A stretch of 64,000 nucleotides of DNA from Bosea sp. 124. GTDB lineage: Bacteria; Pseudomonadota; Alphaproteobacteria; Rhizobiales; Beijerinckiaceae. The notes under the pieces are model-generated. The model was given only the letters and a program-made list of their open reading frames with translations, was not told where the DNA came from and did no database searches. A program made the translations under genes and the position numbers. Shown one piece after another: positions 50,537 to 58,896 of this stretch; position 1 is the first letter of the stretch, and each line of letters opens with the position of its first letter. The DNA is taken from contig NZ_PZZM01000001.1 in the NCBI RefSeq assembly GCF_003046175.1, positions 3,675,001-3,739,000 on the forward strand. Direction: 5' to 3'.

Positions 50537-52615
50537 ATGCCCGCACCATCTCCGGCCGGAGGATCCGCGAACGGCGTCAGACGGCCGGGGCCGCGATGCA
50601 TCGCCATCGTCGGTCCCTTCCAGAGCGGCAAGACGACCCTGCTCGAAAGCATCCTGGAGCGCTGCGGCGGGCTCTCGCGGGCCGGATCGGTGAAGACCGG
50701 CAACAGCATCGGCGACGCCGGCGCCGAAGCCCGCGCCCACCAGATGAGCACGGACCCCAACGTCGCCAGCGTCGAATTCCTGGGCGAGCGCTTTCATTTC
50801 ATCGACTGCCCCGGCTCCGTCGAGTTCCTGCACGAGATGCGGCATGTCCTGCCGGTGGTCGATGCCGCCGTCGTGGTCTGCGAGGCGGACGACCGCAAGG
50901 CGCCGGCGCTCGAACTCGTGCTGCGCGAGCTGGAAGAGGCCGACATCCCGCGCTTCCTGTTCCTGAACAAGATCGACACGGCGACGCGGCGGGTGCGCGA
51001 GACGCTGGCGATCCTGCAGCGGGCGTCGCGGACGCCGCTGCTGCTGCGCCAGATCCCGATATGGCAGAAGGGCATCGCGGTCGGCTTCATCGACCTCGCC
51101 CTGGAGCGGGCCTTCATCTACCGCGAGCATGCCGCCAGCGAGGTGGTGCCGCTCGCCGCCGATGAGGCCGGGCGCGAGAAGGAAGCCCGCTTCTCGATGC
51201 TGGAGAAGCTCGCCGATTACGACGATGCGCTGATGGAGGAACTGCTCGGCGACATGGAGCCGCCGCAGGACCGCATCTTCGACGACCTCGCGCGTGAGCT
51301 GCAAGACCGCCATGTCGTGCCGGTGCTGATCGGCTCGGCCGAGCGCGGCAATGGCGTGACGCGGCTGCTCAAGGCCCTGCGCCATGAAGCGCCGGGTCTG
51401 GCCGAGACGCGCGGACGCATCGGCGTCGTGGCCGAGGGCTCAGCCCTCGGCCAGGTGATGAAGACCTGGCATTCCGGACATGGCGGCAAGCTCTCGCTCG
51501 CCCGCGTGCTGCGGGGGCGGCTGGCGGAGGGCGATGTCGTGACCTCGTCGGGCGGGGTCGAGACGCGCATTGCCGGTGTGCTGGAACTGAAAGGCGCCGA
51601 GCAGACGCGGCGGCCTGCCGTCGAGGAGGGCGATGTCGCGGCTCTCGCCCGGCTGGAGGGAGTATCGACCGGCGATTCGATCGCGCCCGGCAAGCAGCGC
51701 GCGGCGCAGGTGAGCGCGGTCGCGCCGCCGGAGGCCGTGCATGCGCTCGCGCTCGCGGTGAGGGACCGCAAGGACGATGTCCGGCTGGCGGCGGCGCTGG
51801 CAAAGCTCGCTGAGGAGGACACCGCGCTCTCGGTCAGCCATCTGCCGGAATTCGGCGAGATGCGCCTGTCCGGCCAGGGCGAGATGCATCTGCGGGTCAC
51901 GCTGGAGCGCCTGTCGGGCCGCTATGGCGTGGCGGTCGAGAGCCGGCCGCCGCAGGTCGGCTATCGTGAGACGATCCGCGGCAAGGCGAGCGCGCGGGGG
52001 CGGCACCGCAAGCAGAGCGGCGGGCATGGCCAGTATGGCGATGTCGTGCTGGAAGTCGCCTCGTTGCCCCGGGGTGAGGGCATCCGCTTCGTCGACCGCA
52101 TCGTCGGTGGCGCGGTGCCGCGCCAGTATATCGCCTCGGTCGAGGCGGGAATCCGCGATTATTGCCGCAACGGGCCGCTCGGCTTCCCGCTTGTCGATCT
52201 CGAGGTGACGCTGACCGATGGCTCCTATCACAGCGTCGATTCCTCCGACATGGCCTTCCGCCAGGCGGCGCGGATCGCGATGGCGGAGGCGGTGCCGCAG
52301 GCCAGGTCCGTTCTGCTCGAACCGATCCTCACCGTCGAGGTGGTGATCCCGTCCGAGGCGATGTCGCGGGCTTCGGCGATCGTCTCCGGCCGGCGCGGGC
52401 AGATACTGGGCTATGATTCACGCCCGGGCTGGCGCGGCTGGGACCAGATCAACGCGCTGATGCCGGAGGCGGAGATGGCGGGGCTGATCGTCGAACTGCG
52501 CTCGGCGACATCGGGCGTCGGCTCCTTCAGCGCGCGCTTCGACCATCTCGCCGAACTCTCCGGCAAGCCGGCCGATGCCATCGTCTCGGCACATGCCCTG
52601 GCGCAGGCGCGCTGA
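50537..52615 (+). CDS. Elongation factor G-like GTPase (EF-G paralogue)
   Basis: A 692-residue translational GTPase. Its G-domain is unusual: the P-loop is VGPFQSGKTTLLE instead of the H(V/I)DAGKTT of EF-G, and G3 is FIDCPGSVEFL. G4 is LFLNKIDTA, normal. Domain II follows with GKLSLARVLRGRL. Domain IV has a GRHRKQSGGHGQYGDVVLEVASLPRG segment like EF-G, and domain V ends with SVGSFSARFDHLAEL. The length is that of EF-G. It belongs to the 'EF-G-like' subgroup found beside normal EF-G in many bacteria; its role is not settled. ATG 50537 is preceded by AAGGAGG. Confidence 0.9.
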   Translation: MPAPSPAGGSANGVRRPGPRCIAIVGPFQSGKTTLLESILERCGGLSRAGSVKTGNSIGDAGAEARAHQMSTDPNVASVEFLGERFHFIDCPGSVEFLHEMRHVLPVVDAAVVVCEADDRKAPALELVLRELEEADIPRFLFLNKIDTATRRVRETLAILQRASRTPLLLRQIPIWQKGIAVGFIDLALERAFIYREHAASEVVPLAADEAGREKEARFSMLEKLADYDDALMEELLGDMEPPQDRIFDDLARELQDRHVVPVLIGSAERGNGVTRLLKALRHEAPGLAETRGRIGVVAEGSALGQVMKTWHSGHGGKLSLARVLRGRLAEGDVVTSSGGVETRIAGVLELKGAEQTRRPAVEEGDVAALARLEGVSTGDSIAPGKQRAAQVSAVAPPEAVHALALAVRDRKDDVRLAAALAKLAEEDTALSVSHLPEFGEMRLSGQGEMHLRVTLERLSGRYGVAVESRPPQVGYRETIRGKASARGRHRKQSGGHGQYGDVVLEVASLPRGEGIRFVDRIVGGAVPRQYIASVEAGIRDYCRNGPLGFPLVDLEVTLTDGSYHSVDSSDMAFRQAARIAMAEAVPQARSVLLEPILTVEVVIPSEAMSRASAIVSGRRGQILGYDSRPGWRGWDQINALMPEAEMAGLIVELRSATSGVGSFSARFDHLAELSGKPADAIVSAHALAQAR

Positions 52616-52632
52616 GGGCGGCTGTCAAATCA

Positions 52633-52646
52633 GTTTACATGTAAAC
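52633..52646. promoter_or_regulatory. 14-bp perfect palindrome upstream of fadD
   Basis: GTTTACATGTAAAC is a perfect 14-bp palindrome, 18 bases after the EF-G-like stop and 128 bases before the fadD start. Palindromes of TTTAC-GTAAA type are typical binding sites of TetR-family regulators of fatty-acid genes. A second partial motif (TTTAAACAGGTAA) follows directly. Confidence 0.6.
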
Positions 52647-52664
52647 CTTTAAACAGGTAAGGAA

Positions 52665-52690
52665 TTCGGCGGGCGCTTGCGCCCGCCGAA
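52665..52690. terminator. 12-bp perfect hairpin before fadD
   Basis: TTCGGCGGGCGC-tt-GCGCCCGCCGAA is a perfect 12-bp inverted repeat (52665-52676 and 52679-52690). It lies 50 bases after the EF-G-like stop. It has no following T-tract, so it may be a terminator of the upstream gene, a repeat, or an mRNA-leader structure for fadD. Confidence 0.5.
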
Positions 52691-52773
52691 GCTGTTCCGC
52701 AGTGTAGGGCCAGCAAAAAAGCACCGACACGCGCGTCTGACGGGCGAAAGCCGGGCGACAGGGGAGGATTGAA

Positions 52774-54489
52774 ATGAATGCGAGCAGCGCCCCTCAGGCG
52801 AAGCCCGATCCGCGGCCCTGGCTGGCTCACTATCCGGCGGCGGTTCCGCCCCGGATCGACGAGGCCCGGACCGGGACGCTGGCCGACCTGATCGCCGGCG
52901 CCTGCCTGAGCTATGCCGAGCGGCCGGCCTTCGAGAGCTTCGGCAAGACGATCAGCTTCGCCGAGACCGGCGCGGCGGCGCGAGCCTTCGCCGCCTGGCT
53001 GCAAGGGATGGGCTTTCAAAGGGGCGACCGCGTCGCGCTGATGATGCCGAACATTCTGGCCTATCCGGCGGCGATGTTCGGCGTGCTGATCGGCGGCTTC
53101 ACCGTGGTCAACGTCAACCCGCTCTACACGGCGCGCGAACTCGCCCACCAGCTCAACGATTCCGGCGCCCGGGTCCTGGTGGTGATCGAGAACTTCGCTC
53201 ATGTCGTGGCGGAGGCGAAGCCGCATCTGAAGCTCGACGCCATCGTCATCGCGACCGCGGGCGACCTGATGGGCTTCAAGGGGCACATCGTCAATTTCGT
53301 CGCGCGCCGGATCAAGAAGGTGGTCAAGCCCTTCGACCTGCCGGGCTCGGTTCCGCTGCGGACGATCCTGACCGGAACGGATGAGATGCTGCCCGTGACG
53401 GTGATGCCGGAGGACGTCGCCTTCCTGCAATATACCGGCGGGACGACGGGCATCGCCAAGGGCGCGACGCTGACGCACCGCAACGTCGCCTCCAATGTCG
53501 AGCAATGTGGGCTCTGGCTCGGCTGGGCGCTTGAGCCGCCGCTCGGGCGCAGCGACTACCAGCATGTCATGGTGACGGCGCTGCCGCTCTACCACATCTT
53601 CGCCCTGACCTGCTGCTGCATGTTCATGCTGCGGATCGGCGCCAAGGGGCTGCTGATCGCCAATCCGCGCGACATCACCGGCTTCATCAAGACGCTGAAG
53701 GCGAGCCGCTTCACGCTGATCTCGGGCGTCAACACGCTCTACAACGCGCTGGCGAGCCATCCGGAATTCCCGCAGGTGAATTTTGACGAGATGCGCTTTG
53801 CGGTTTCCGGTGGCATGGCGACGCAAGCGGCGGTTGCCAAGCAGTGGAAGCAGGTCACTGGCCGGCCGATCATCGAGGGCTACGGCCTGTCGGAAACCTC
53901 GCCGGTCGCCTCGATCAACCGGCCCGACATTCCCGAGTTCACTGGCACGGTCGGCTTTCCGCTGCCCTCGACCGACATCGCCATCCGCGACACGGAGGGC
54001 AACGATCTGCCCATCGGCGAGGCCGGCGAGATCTGCATCCGCGGCCCGCAGGTGATGGCGGGATACTGGAAGCGGCCGGACGAGACCGCCAAGGTGATGA
54101 TGCCGGACGGCTTCTTCCGCAGCGGCGACATCGGGGTGATGCAGCCGGACGGACAGGTCCGGATCGTCGACCGCATGAAGGACATGGTTCTGGTCTCGGG
54201 TTTCAACGTCTATCCGAACGAGGTCGAGGATGTGCTCGCCATGCATCCCGGCGTGCTGGAATCCGCTGTGGTCGGCCTGCCGGACGAGCATTCCGGCGAG
54301 GCGGTCACCGCCTTCGTGGTTCGCAGGGACGATACGCTCACAGCCGACGAACTGCGCGCGTTCTGCCGGGACAGCCTGACCGGCTACAAGGTGCCCAAGC
54401 AGATCTTCTTCCGCGAGAGCCTGCCCAAGACCAATGTCGGCAAGGTCCTGCGCCGGGCGCTGCGCGAGGAGGTTGCGAGCAAGCGCTGA
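52774..54489 (+). CDS. fadD: Long-chain-fatty-acid-CoA ligase
   Basis: A 571-residue acyl-CoA synthetase. LQYTGGTTGIAKGATLTH is the AMP-binding P-loop, EGYGLSETSPVASIN the linker motif, DGFFRSGDIGVMQPDG the FACS signature and MVLVSGFNVYPNEVEDVL the hinge to the C-terminal domain, with PKTNVGKVLRRALR at the end carrying the catalytic Lys. It activates fatty acids with ATP and CoA at the inner membrane before beta-oxidation. Start ATG 52774, with ggggagga upstream. A perfect 14-bp palindrome lies in its promoter region. Confidence 0.95.
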   Translation: MNASSAPQAKPDPRPWLAHYPAAVPPRIDEARTGTLADLIAGACLSYAERPAFESFGKTISFAETGAAARAFAAWLQGMGFQRGDRVALMMPNILAYPAAMFGVLIGGFTVVNVNPLYTARELAHQLNDSGARVLVVIENFAHVVAEAKPHLKLDAIVIATAGDLMGFKGHIVNFVARRIKKVVKPFDLPGSVPLRTILTGTDEMLPVTVMPEDVAFLQYTGGTTGIAKGATLTHRNVASNVEQCGLWLGWALEPPLGRSDYQHVMVTALPLYHIFALTCCCMFMLRIGAKGLLIANPRDITGFIKTLKASRFTLISGVNTLYNALASHPEFPQVNFDEMRFAVSGGMATQAAVAKQWKQVTGRPIIEGYGLSETSPVASINRPDIPEFTGTVGFPLPSTDIAIRDTEGNDLPIGEAGEICIRGPQVMAGYWKRPDETAKVMMPDGFFRSGDIGVMQPDGQVRIVDRMKDMVLVSGFNVYPNEVEDVLAMHPGVLESAVVGLPDEHSGEAVTAFVVRRDDTLTADELRAFCRDSLTGYKVPKQIFFRESLPKTNVGKVLRRALREEVASKR

Positions 54490-54657
54490 GGCGGGCTCCC
54501 GGCACGGCGTGATGCGTCATCATCTTGCCGCCATCACCCGGCCCCCATCGCCTTCACGGCGGGGCCGGTCTAAACTGTGCTGGACGAGGCTGTGCCGGGT
54601 CCACCCGGGCGTGGCCCAGACCGCGCTCGACCCGGATCTTGCCCGAGGAGTGGCTGT

Positions 54658-55770
54658 TTGCCTCGCCGACTGACCGAATTGCCGCTTCTGCGCCGGTTGA
54701 AACCGGGGCTCCATGTCCATGACGACGAGGCGCTGAACGCTGAACCGGCCCTCGATCTGCTCGCCGATCCGATCACGCCGGTCGATGTTTTCTTCATCCG
54801 CAACAATGGTGACGTGCCGGAGGTCGAGGCCGGCCGGGACTGGACGCTGACGATCGACGGAGAGGTCGAGCGACCGACCGTCTGGACGACGGCCGCCCTG
54901 CGCGACAGCTTTGAGACGGTCACCGTCACGGCGGTGCTGGAATGTGCCGGCAATGGCCGTTCGCAATTCTCGCCTGCGACGGACGGCCTGCCCTGGCGGC
55001 TTGGCGCCGTCGGCTGCGCGCGCTGGACCGGAGTGCGGATGAAGGACGTTCTGGACCATGCCGGGGTGCGGGACGCCGCGGTCTATACCGGCCACTACGC
55101 GCCAGACCGGCTGATCGCCGACCCGGCGCGGCCGGCGCTCTCGCGCGGGCTGCCGATCGCGAAGGCGCTGGCGCCCGAGACGCTGATCGCCTTCGCGATG
55201 AATGGTGAGCCGCTGCCGCGCCTGCACGGCGGGCCGCTGCGGATTGTGGCGCCGGGCTTTCCAGGCTCAGCCTGGCAGAAATGGCTTGACCGCATCGCGC
55301 TGCGCGCCTGCGAACATGACGGCGAGAAGATGCGCGGCACCAATTACCGGCTGCCGCTCCGCCCTGTGCTGCCGGGCGAGCCTCTCGACGAGAGCCGTTT
55401 CACCGTCATCACCGACATGCCGGTGAAGTCGCTGATCACCACGCCGGCGCATGGGTTCACGGTCCCGGCCGGCGGCATTCTCGGCGTCTCCGGCTTTGCC
55501 TGGAGCGGCGCCGTGCCGCTCGAAGGCGTGCGCGTCTCCCGCGACGGCGGCGTGAACTGGCAGGAGGCAGCGTTGGAAGAAGGTGAGGGGCCTTTCGCCT
55601 GGCGGCGTTTCAGCGCGGAGTTCGCGATCGGGAGCGCAGGACCTCTCGTCGTGGTCGCGCAGGCGCGCGACGTCGAGGGCAATGTCCAGCCGCTGGAGAT
55701 CGCCTGGAATCCGCGCGGCTACTGCAACAATCAGGCGCAACGGGTCTCCGGTGCGGCGCGGGCCGATTGA
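54658..55770 (+). CDS. Sulfite oxidase-like molybdopterin oxidoreductase
   Basis: A protein of about 370 residues with an oxidoreductase molybdopterin-binding domain and a C-terminal Mo-co dimerisation domain. VDVFFIRNNGDVPEV is the N-terminal segment, VLECAGNGRSQFSP has the Cys that binds the Mo, HGGPLRIVAPGFPG and KWLDRIAL hold the pterin contacts, and GTNYRLP begins the linker. GVRVSRDGGVNWQEA and EIAWNPRGYCNNQAQRV are typical of the dimerisation domain. No heme domain or Tat signal is present, so it probably acts in the cytoplasm or with an unknown electron acceptor. A TTG start at 54658 follows gaggag by 7 bases; no ATG fits. Confidence 0.88.
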   Translation: MPRRLTELPLLRRLKPGLHVHDDEALNAEPALDLLADPITPVDVFFIRNNGDVPEVEAGRDWTLTIDGEVERPTVWTTAALRDSFETVTVTAVLECAGNGRSQFSPATDGLPWRLGAVGCARWTGVRMKDVLDHAGVRDAAVYTGHYAPDRLIADPARPALSRGLPIAKALAPETLIAFAMNGEPLPRLHGGPLRIVAPGFPGSAWQKWLDRIALRACEHDGEKMRGTNYRLPLRPVLPGEPLDESRFTVITDMPVKSLITTPAHGFTVPAGGILGVSGFAWSGAVPLEGVRVSRDGGVNWQEAALEEGEGPFAWRRFSAEFAIGSAGPLVVVAQARDVEGNVQPLEIAWNPRGYCNNQAQRVSGAARAD

Positions 55771-55816
55771 AGGTGCCAATGTCTGCGCCGCGCCAGTCCT
55801 TGCGCGCTGCCGCCAA

Positions 55817-55833
55817 TGAACTAAGTTAGTTCA
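55817..55833. promoter_or_regulatory. 17-bp perfect palindrome, probable TA operator
   Basis: TGAACTAA-G-TTAGTTCA is a perfect palindrome with one central base, ending 18 bases before the antitoxin ATG. It is placed exactly where an autoregulating Phd/YefM antitoxin would bind. Confidence 0.75.
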
Positions 55834-55851
55834 AGATCAGCGGAGCCAGCG

Positions 55852-56088
55852 ATGAAGACAGTGAATATTCATGCTGCAAAAACCCATCTGTCCCGTCTCG
55901 TGGAGGATGTTGCCGCGGGCGAGGAGGTGATCATCGCGAAGCATGGCAAGCCGATGGTGCGGCTCGTGCCGCTCGAGGCGGTTCGGCCGAAGCGTCAGCT
56001 TGGCCTCTTGGCCGGCCAGGCTCGAATTCCCGATGATTTCGACGCGCCGCTGCCCGATGACGTCTTGAAGACGTTCCTCGGCGGTTGA
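55852..56088 (+). CDS. Phd/YefM-type antitoxin
   Basis: A 78-residue antitoxin. KTVNIHAAKTHLSRLVEDVAAGEEVIIAKHGKPMVRLVPLE is the complete Phd N-terminal DNA-binding fold (typical opening VNIHAAKTHLS). The C-terminal half (about 42-78), rich in Asp and Pro, is the toxin-neutralising tail. It starts 18 bases after a perfect 17-bp palindrome, its likely operator. Its stop overlaps the toxin start (TGATG). Confidence 0.93.
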   Translation: MKTVNIHAAKTHLSRLVEDVAAGEEVIIAKHGKPMVRLVPLEAVRPKRQLGLLAGQARIPDDFDAPLPDDVLKTFLGG

Positions 56089-56474
56089 TGCGCCTTCTTC
56101 TCGATACTCACGTCCTGCTTTGGTCGTTTTACAGGCCCGAGCGCCTGAGCCGTTCCGCGCAGGAGCTGATACAAGATACCGATAACGCCGTTCTGTTCAG
56201 CGCTGCGAGCATGTGGGAGATCGCAATCAAAGCGGCGCTCCGGCGGGATGACTTCCAGATCGAGCCAGACCGGATTCTGGAGCTGATGGATGCTGCGGGC
56301 TTCATCGAGATCCCGGTGACCTCCCGCGTTGCCGTTGCTGTCCGCGACCTTCCACAGCATCATGGCGACCCCTTCGACCGCCTTCTCGTGGCTCAAGCGA
56401 TTGCCGAGCCGGCGATCCTTCTGACGGCCGACCGCAAGCTTCAGGCGTATTCCGATCTCGTCAGGCTGATCTGA
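56088..56474 (+). CDS. PIN-domain toxin (VapC-like)
   Basis: A 128-residue PIN-domain ribonuclease. RLLLDTHVLLWSFYRPERLS carries the first acidic residue (Asp), SAASMWEIAIKAAL the Glu with its helix, and HHGDPFDRLLVAQAIAEPAILLTADRKLQAY the two further Asp residues of the catalytic quartet. The pairing with a Phd-type rather than AbrB-type antitoxin is the common VapC-Phd hybrid. It overlaps the antitoxin stop by one base. Expected to cleave tRNA or mRNA when free. Confidence 0.94.
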   Translation: MRLLLDTHVLLWSFYRPERLSRSAQELIQDTDNAVLFSAASMWEIAIKAALRRDDFQIEPDRILELMDAAGFIEIPVTSRVAVAVRDLPQHHGDPFDRLLVAQAIAEPAILLTADRKLQAYSDLVRLI

Positions 56475-56480
56475 CGCCTG

Positions 56481-57755
56481 TCACGCCGCCAGCAGCGCGC
56501 GCTCGTCGGCTGCGTTCGCGGTTACCGCCATGACATTGCCGGCAGCGACGACGCTGCCGAAGCGCACCAGTGTGAAATCCTCGGCGCGGCCGGTATTCCC
56601 ACGCTCGGTCAGCACGCTGAGCGGCCGGCCGAGGCGGGCGTCGAGATGCGCCGCGTGGGCTGCTGCCGCCGATGCGCGCAAACGGGCCGCCCGTTCGGAA
56701 ACGATCTCGCCGCAAAGCTGCGGCATGCGCGCGGCTGGCGTGCCGGGGCGGGCCGAATAGGGGAAGGCGTGGACGAAGCTCAGGCCGCATTCGGCGATCA
56801 GGTCGAGCGAGCGGGCGAACATCACCTCGTCCTCGGTCGGGAAGCCGGCGATCAGATCGGCGCCAAAGGCAATGTCCGGCCTCAAGCTGCGCATCTCCGC
56901 GCAGAAACGGATCGCGTCGTCGCGCCCGTGGCGGCGCTTCATGCGCTTCAGAATCAGGTCGTCGCCAGCCTGAAGCGAGAGGTGTAGATGCGGCATCAGC
57001 CGGCTTTCCGTGGCGATCGCCTGGCGCAGATCGTCATCGACCTCGACGGCGTCGATCGAGGACAGGCGCAAGCGCGGCAATTCGGGAAGCGCGCGCAGGA
57101 TCGCGCGGACCAGCCGGCCAAGCGTCGGCGCGCCGTCCAGATCGCGGCCATAGCTCGTCAGATCGACGCCGGTCAGGACGATCTCGCGCGTGCCGGCCTC
57201 CGTCAGCCGGCGGCATTGCGAGACCACGGCCTCGAGCGCAAGCGAGCGCGAATTGCCGCGGCCGAAGGGGATGACGCAGAAGGTGCAGCGGTGGTCGCAG
57301 CCGTTCTGCACCTGTACGAAGCCGCGCGTCTGCCTGGGCGAGCGGCCGCTTTCGACTGAACCCAGCATGCTCTGCGCCATGATGTCGCCAACGGCGATCT
57401 TGTCGGCGGCATCACCGTCCGGGGCGGCGGCGAGGCTGTTCGAACCGGCGAGGTCCGCCCAGGTGGCGGCCCGCATCTTCTCGGCATTGCCGACGACGCG
57501 AGCGGTTTCCGGCATCGCGGCGAAGCGCTCCGGCTCGATCTGCGCGGCGCAGCCAGTGACGACGACTGGCCGGCCGGGTTGCTCGCGCCGGAGCCGGCGG
57601 ACGGCCTGGCGCGTCTGTCGCGTGGCCTCGGCCGTCACCGCGCAAGAGTTGACGATGGCGATGTCGGTGAGGCCGGCGGCCTGCGCCTGACGCCGCATCG
57701 CCTCGCCCTCGACGATGTTGAGGCGGCAGCCGAAGGTGACGACCTCCAGCGCCAT
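56481..57755 (-). CDS. mtaB: tRNA t6A37 methylthiotransferase MtaB
   Basis: A 424-residue radical SAM enzyme that adds a methylthio group to t6A37 of tRNA. The N-terminal UPF0004 domain shows TFGCRLN, VNSCAVT and VTGCAAQ, whose cysteines bind the second [4Fe-4S] cluster. The radical SAM cluster is in QNGCDHRCTFCVIPFGRG, with VLTGVDLTSYGRD and LHLSLQAGDD following. A short C-terminal TRAM-like part ends the protein. It overlaps the dapF stop by one base (TGATG). Start at ATG 57755. Confidence 0.95.
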   Translation of the reverse strand: MALEVVTFGCRLNIVEGEAMRRQAQAAGLTDIAIVNSCAVTAEATRQTRQAVRRLRREQPGRPVVVTGCAAQIEPERFAAMPETARVVGNAEKMRAATWADLAGSNSLAAAPDGDAADKIAVGDIMAQSMLGSVESGRSPRQTRGFVQVQNGCDHRCTFCVIPFGRGNSRSLALEAVVSQCRRLTEAGTREIVLTGVDLTSYGRDLDGAPTLGRLVRAILRALPELPRLRLSSIDAVEVDDDLRQAIATESRLMPHLHLSLQAGDDLILKRMKRRHGRDDAIRFCAEMRSLRPDIAFGADLIAGFPTEDEVMFARSLDLIAECGLSFVHAFPYSARPGTPAARMPQLCGEIVSERAARLRASAAAAHAAHLDARLGRPLSVLTERGNTGRAEDFTLVRFGSVVAAGNVMAVTANAADERALLAA

Positions 57756-58639
57756 CAGGCGGCGGTTTCGAACAGCTCGGGCGCGAGCGTGCCCTCCCAT
57801 TCGAACTCCACCGGCCCGGTCATCAGGACATGGCCGTCGTTCTCGCGCCATTCGACGGTGAGATCGCCGCCGGGCAGGCTGACGACGGCCTTGCGTGCCG
57901 AAAGCTCGCGCCGGACAGCCGCGACCAGCGCCGCGCAGGCGCCCGAACCGCAGGCCTGGGTGATGCCGGCCCCGCGCTCCCACACGCGCAGGACGATGTG
58001 GTCTGGCGCCGTTACGGCGGCGAGCTCGATATTGGCGCGATCAGGGAAGATAGGGTGGTTTTCGAGGAGGGGGCCGATCTGCTCCAGATTGAAGCGGTAG
58101 GGATCGTCGACAAAGAAGACGGCGTGCGGGTTGCCCATGTTGACGGCACAGGGCGTGTGCAGGATCGGATCGTCGATCGGGCCGATCTGGAGCTCGAAAT
58201 GGGCGGTATCGTGGAACGGCTCGGCCAGCGGGATTTCGTCCCAAGCCAGCCGGGGTGCGCCCATGTCGACGGTGAAGACGAGATCGCTCTCGCGCCTCGC
58301 CGGCAGCAGGCCGGCCCGGGTCTGCAAGGTCAACAGCGTCTTGGCGGAAGCGCCCATCACAGGGTCGGCCAGCATCGCCCAGGCGACACAGCGCGTGCCG
58401 TTGCCGCAGGCGCCGGCTTCCGAACCATCGGTGTTGTAGATGCGGATGAAGGCATCCGTGCCCGGCGTCAGCGGATCGTGCAGCACCATGAGCTGGTCGA
58501 AGCGGGCGCGGGGCTCGGCGGCGATGGCACGGGCTTCGCCTTCGCTGACGCGCAGCCTGGTGCCGCGCAGGTCGAGCACGGTGATCTGGTTGCCGAGACC
58601 GTTCATCTTGAGGAACCGGCGATGAGCCAGGGCGTTCAT
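57755..58639 (-). CDS. dapF: Diaminopimelate epimerase (DapF)
   Basis: A 294-residue enzyme that converts LL- to meso-diaminopimelate for lysine and peptidoglycan synthesis. [15 protein letters not shown] is the N-terminal signature, [12 protein letters not shown] and [14 protein letters not shown] hold the two active-site cysteines in the usual places, and [25 protein letters not shown] is typical of the alphaproteobacterial form. I use ATG 58639 ([14 protein letters not shown]). Transcribed with mtaB (one-base overlap). Confidence 0.97.
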   Translation of the reverse strand: MNALAHRRFLKMNGLGNQITVLDLRGTRLRVSEGEARAIAAEPRARFDQLMVLHDPLTPGTDAFIRIYNTDGSEAGACGNGTRCVAWAMLADPVMGASAKTLLTLQTRAGLLPARRESDLVFTVDMGAPRLAWDEIPLAEPFHDTAHFELQIGPIDDPILHTPCAVNMGNPHAVFFVDDPYRFNLEQIGPLLENHPIFPDRANIELAAVTAPDHIVLRVWERGAGITQACGSGACAALVAAVRRELSARKAVVSLPGGDLTVEWRENDGHVLMTGPVEFEWEGTLAPELFETAA

Positions 58640-58669
58640 TCTGTCACACATCCCATGAAGTGCGGCTCC

Positions 58670-58720
58670 AGAGCAGGGTACGAAAAAGTGGAAACCGATT
58701 TTTCGCGGATATCCTGCTCT
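58670..58720. repeat. Rhizobial intergenic palindrome (RIME-like)
   Basis: AGAGCAGG (58670-58677) pairs with CCTGCTCT (58713-58720), and within it CGAAAAA (58681-58687) pairs with TTTTTCG (58699-58705). The internal sequence GAAAAAGTGGAAACCG followed by a TTTTTCGCGG arm is very like a palindrome that is abundant in Rhizobiales intergenic DNA. It stands between dapF and a divergent gene. Confidence 0.75.
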
Positions 58721-58896
58721 AAATCATTGTTCGCAGAGACGGATTCAGATTCCAGGTCCATCCATACCAAAGTCATCCGGCTCTATGACGGAGGCGACGT
58801 GAAAAAGCCACCCTCGGGGTCGTTCCTTGGCGTAAGTGGACATTCTATGTTGCGCCGCAAGGGCGCGAATCGCTTTCGGTGAGCAGGACGGTGACA

